Source: Actinomycetota bacterium
GTDB taxonomy: Bacteria; Actinomycetota; Acidimicrobiia; IMCC26256; PALSA-555
Assembly (NCBI GenBank): GCA_016870595.1
Contig: VGBI01000023.1
Location: 1-32,463 of the forward strand
Direction of reading: 5' to 3'
Length of the DNA stretch: 32,463 nt
In this document: piece after piece, positions 30,307-32,463 of the stretch
How the letters are laid out: each line of letters starts with the position of its first letter
How positions within the stretch are numbered: position 1 is the stretch's first letter
The notes under the pieces: generated by a model
What the model was told of the DNA's origin: nothing
Databases searched by the model: none
The model's input: the letters and a program-made list of their open reading frames with translations, nothing else
Program-made: the position numbers and the translations under genes

Positions 30307-30315
30307 CGTCCGCGC
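30298..30315 (+). promoter_or_regulatory. -10 box flanked by a perfect inverted repeat (acyl-CoA dehydrogenase gene)
   Basis: GCGCGG-TAGCGT-CCGCGC: the 6-bp arms flank the -10-like TAGCGT exactly, and the ATG follows one base later at 30317. The TAG also ends the upstream relic's last frame. Confidence 0.45.
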
Positions 30316-30316
30316 C

Positions 30317-31483
30317 ATGGCCATCAGCCCCGCGTCCACCCCCACCGATCCCGCGCTGCGCGAGGAGATGGTCGCCTCGGTCCGGCGCTGGGTCGCCCGT
30401 GAGGTGGTCCCGGTCGCCAGCGAGCTCGAGCACGCCGACGCGTTCCCCGACGCGCTGGTGGCCGACATGCGGGCGATGGGGCTGTTCGGGATCACGATCC
30501 CCGAGGCGTACGGCGGGCTCGGGCTCGACCTGCTCACCTACGTCGCGGTGATCGAGGAGCTCGCGTACGGGTGGATGTCGTTGTCGGGGATCATCAACAC
30601 CCACACGATGTGCGCGACCAACATCTGGTACCACGGCACCGAGGACCAGCGGCGCCGGTGGCTCCCCGACCTCGCGAGCGGCACGCGCCGCGGGGCGTTG
30701 TCGCTCTCGGAGCCCGACGCCGGGACCGACACCCGCAACCTGTCGTGCCGGGCCGTCCGGGACGGCGACGAGTGGGTCGTGACCGGGACGAAGACCTGGG
30801 TGACCAACGGCGAGCGCGCGGCGCTGATCCTGCTCGCGGCCCGCACCGACGTCGGCATCAGCGCGTTCCTGGTCGAGAAGGAGCCCGGGCCCCGGTTCGG
30901 CGGGATCACCGTGTCGAAGAACATCGGCAAGCTCGGCTACAAGGGCCTCGAGACGGTCGAGATGGCCTACGCCGACCACCGGCTCCCCGGCGACGCGCTC
31001 GTGGGGGAGGAGGGCCGGGGCCTCCCGCAGATCCTCGGGGTGATGGAGCAGGGCCGGATCAACATCGCGGCGCGGGCCACCGGGGTGGCGCGCGCCGCCT
31101 TCGACGCCGCCCTCGCCTACGCCCAGGACCGGGTGACCATGGGGCGACCCATCGCCGAGCATCAGGCCATCCAGCTGAAGCTGGCCGACATGGCGACCAA
31201 GCTTGAGGCGTCGCGGCTGCTCACCCGGGCGGCCGCCGAGCGCAAGCAGGCCGGCGAGCGCTGCGACGTCGAGGCGGGCATGGCCAAGCTGTTCGCGTCG
31301 GAGGCCGCGTTCGAGATCGCGACCGAGGCGATGCGCATCCACGGCGGGGTCGGGTACACGACCGAGCTGCCGATCGAGCGCTACTACCGCGACGCGCCGC
31401 TGATGATGATCGGCGAGGGGACCAACGAGATCCAGCGCATCGTCATCGCGCGCGGTCTGCTCGACCGGGCCCGTCGCCCCTGA
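30317..31483 (+). CDS. Acyl-CoA dehydrogenase
   Basis: This 388-residue FAD-dependent dehydrogenase has the N-terminal helical domain (PEAYGGLGLDLLTYVAVIEELAYG), the beta domain with LSEPDAGTDTRN and TGTKTWVTNGERA, and the C-terminal domain with GRPIAEHQAIQLKLADM, RIHGGVGYTTELPIERYYRDA and the catalytic base Glu367 in IGEGTNEIQR. It introduces a 2,3-double bond into acyl-CoA and passes electrons to ETF. Length and motifs are standard for the short-chain/branched-chain group. The ATG has no ribosome site but follows a -10 box at leaderless spacing. With the thiolase upstream it covers two steps of beta-oxidation; chain length cannot be inferred. Confidence 0.94.
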   Translation: MAISPASTPTDPALREEMVASVRRWVAREVVPVASELEHADAFPDALVADMRAMGLFGITIPEAYGGLGLDLLTYVAVIEELAYGWMSLSGIINTHTMCATNIWYHGTEDQRRRWLPDLASGTRRGALSLSEPDAGTDTRNLSCRAVRDGDEWVVTGTKTWVTNGERAALILLAARTDVGISAFLVEKEPGPRFGGITVSKNIGKLGYKGLETVEMAYADHRLPGDALVGEEGRGLPQILGVMEQGRINIAARATGVARAAFDAALAYAQDRVTMGRPIAEHQAIQLKLADMATKLEASRLLTRAAAERKQAGERCDVEAGMAKLFASEAAFEIATEAMRIHGGVGYTTELPIERYYRDAPLMMIGEGTNEIQRIVIARGLLDRARRP

Positions 31484-31487
31484 CCTT

Positions 31488-31515
31488 CCGGCGGGGCGCC
31501 GGCCCGCGCTGCGGG
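31488..31515. terminator. Two tandem hairpins between convergent genes
   Basis: CCGGCG-GGG-CGCCGG (31488-31502) and CCCGC-GCT-GCGGG (31503-31515) lie in the 33-base gap between the stops of the acyl-CoA dehydrogenase and the HSL hydrolase. The layout matches 8982-9029 and suggests a bidirectional terminator. Confidence 0.5.
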
Positions 31516-31516
31516 A

Positions 31517-32461
31517 TCAGCAGTGGCGGCGGAGGAACGCGGCGACCTCGGCCACGGCGCGATCGGAGTCGGGGACGATCTCGCGCAGCCCGAAGAACCC
31601 GTGCAGCATTCCGTCGTAGCGGGTGCAGGTCACGTCGACCCCGGCCCGGGCGAGCAGCGCGGCGTAGTCCTCGCCCTCGTCGCGCAGCGGGTCGTACTCG
31701 GCGGTGATGACGAGGGCGGGCGGGAGACCGGTGTGGTCGGCGGCCTTGGCAACCGCGGCGCCCGGGTCGTCGGGGTCCCCGTCGGGCCCGAGGTACCAGG
31801 CCCACATCGACCGCATGGAGTCGGCGGTGAGGAGGTAACCGGTGCCGTTGGCGTCCATCGACGCCGTGACGCACTCGGGGGCGACCACGGGGTAGACGAG
31901 CACCTGCGCCCGCAGCGCCGGGCCCTCGGCCCGGGCCCGGAGGGCGAGCGCGGCGGCGAGGTTGCCGCCGGCGCTGTCGCCGGCCACCGCGACGCGGGTG
32001 GCGTCGGCGCCGAGGCGCTCGGCCTCGGCCACCGCCCAGACCAGGGCCGCGTGGCAGTCGTCGAGGGGGACCGGGAAGCGGTGCTCGGGCGCGAGGCGGT
32101 AGTCGACGCTGACCACCACGGCGCCCGACTCCTTGGCGATCCGACGGGCGACGCCGTCCCACGCGGCGACCGAGCCCGAGACGAAGCCGCCGCCGTGGTA
32201 GTAGCAGACGAGGGGCGCGCCGGGCGTGGCGGTGGGCCGGTAGACGCGCACGGGGATCGGGCCGTGGGGACTCTCGGCGGCCGTGTCCTCGACCGAGTGC
32301 AGCGCCTCGGGGGCGCCGGCGCCGAGCGACCCGAACGCCTCGGCGCCACCCCGGACCTGGGTGAGGCGCTCGGCGTCGGACGGGGCGGGGGCGTCGGCGG
32401 CGCCGGCGGCCGCCTGGTTGGCGGCGTCGCAGATGGCCTGGAGCGCGGGGTGCAGGGGCAC
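31517..32461 (-). CDS. Alpha/beta hydrolase, hormone-sensitive lipase (HSL) family esterase
   Basis: This 314-residue esterase/lipase has the HSL oxyanion motif HGGGF (89-93), VVSVDYRLAPEHRFP, the nucleophile Ser163 in AGDSAGGNLAAA, Asp257 in TAEYDPLRDEG and His287 in YDGMLHGFF. Family IV enzymes hydrolyse short to medium acyl esters or amides in the cytosol; no signal peptide is visible. The GTG at 32461-32459 lies two bases from the window edge, so the ribosome site cannot be inspected, but MPLHPALQAI is a usual start for the family and the length is complete. It converges on the acyl-CoA dehydrogenase. Substrate unknown. Confidence 0.9.
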   Translation of the reverse strand: MPLHPALQAICDAANQAAAGAADAPAPSDAERLTQVRGGAEAFGSLGAGAPEALHSVEDTAAESPHGPIPVRVYRPTATPGAPLVCYYHGGGFVSGSVAAWDGVARRIAKESGAVVVSVDYRLAPEHRFPVPLDDCHAALVWAVAEAERLGADATRVAVAGDSAGGNLAAALALRARAEGPALRAQVLVYPVVAPECVTASMDANGTGYLLTADSMRSMWAWYLGPDGDPDDPGAAVAKAADHTGLPPALVITAEYDPLRDEGEDYAALLARAGVDVTCTRYDGMLHGFFGLREIVPDSDRAVAEVAAFLRRHC

Positions 32462-32463
32462 GG

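Overview
The window is very GC-rich actinobacterial DNA (roughly three quarters G+C by eye). It has many GTG starts, mostly TGA stops, and frequent GTGA/ATGA start-stop overlaps. The gene set (P450s with a small ferredoxin, FadD-type acyl-CoA synthetases, acyl-CoA dehydrogenase, thiolase, SDRs, PaaI thioesterases, APH-like kinases) suggests Actinomycetota with a large lipid, steroid or xenobiotic CoA-ester catabolism repertoire. Acidimicrobiia (Ilumatobacter/Iamia type) or a mycobacterial relative would fit; this placement is inference. I see no rRNA, tRNA, CRISPR array, insertion sequence or phage gene.

Layout. Bases 1-3029 (+): the end of an SDR, an epoxide hydrolase, an aldo/keto reductase and a SnoaL-like protein. 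Bases 3013-6800 (-): cytochrome P450, APH-like kinase, membrane-tethered solute-binding protein. Bases 6915-8981 (+): D-aminoacylase-type amidohydrolase and an ABM monooxygenase. Bases 9033-9944 (-): a two-domain VOC protein. Bases 10061-15644 (+): a pore-like membrane protein, an NTF2-fold protein, a ferredoxin-thioesterase-phosphatase-phosphatase operon, and an overlapping aminotransferase/omega-amidase pair. Bases 15651-19428: two FadD synthetases (-) flanking a glutathione peroxidase (+). Bases 19530-23657 (+): VOC protein, a CoA-transferase with its domains in unusual order, a second P450 and two overlapping SDRs, one of them degenerate. Bases 23691-27975 (-): thioesterase, second APH-like kinase and a metal-ligand-poor amidohydrolase; then, from its own promoter, two tiny desulforedoxin-like proteins and an enoyl-CoA hydratase. 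Bases 28088-31483 (+): thiolase, about 1 kb of decayed dormancy-type genes, and an acyl-CoA dehydrogenase. Bases 31517-32461 (-): an HSL-family hydrolase.

How it may work together (inference). The synthetases and CoA-transferase would make acyl-CoAs. The acyl-CoA dehydrogenase, enoyl-CoA hydratase, SDRs and thiolase would run beta-oxidation-like steps. The P450s, with the ferredoxin, would introduce hydroxyl groups, and the APH-like kinases may phosphorylate hydroxyacyl-CoAs.

Most unusual points: (1) a multi-lesion pseudogene block made of a ribosome-hibernation-factor relic and a phosphoribosyltransferase/dienelactone-hydrolase relic, where deleting one unit of an 8-bp tandem repeat restores the first frame break; (2) a pair of 47- and 41-residue Cys-cluster proteins behind a leaderless-type promoter and 13-bp repeats; (3) -10 boxes embedded in inverted repeats, and divergent -10 boxes sharing a central TA; (4) a CoA-transferase that looks circularly permuted; (5) an SDR without its catalytic lysine, overlapping a canonical SDR.
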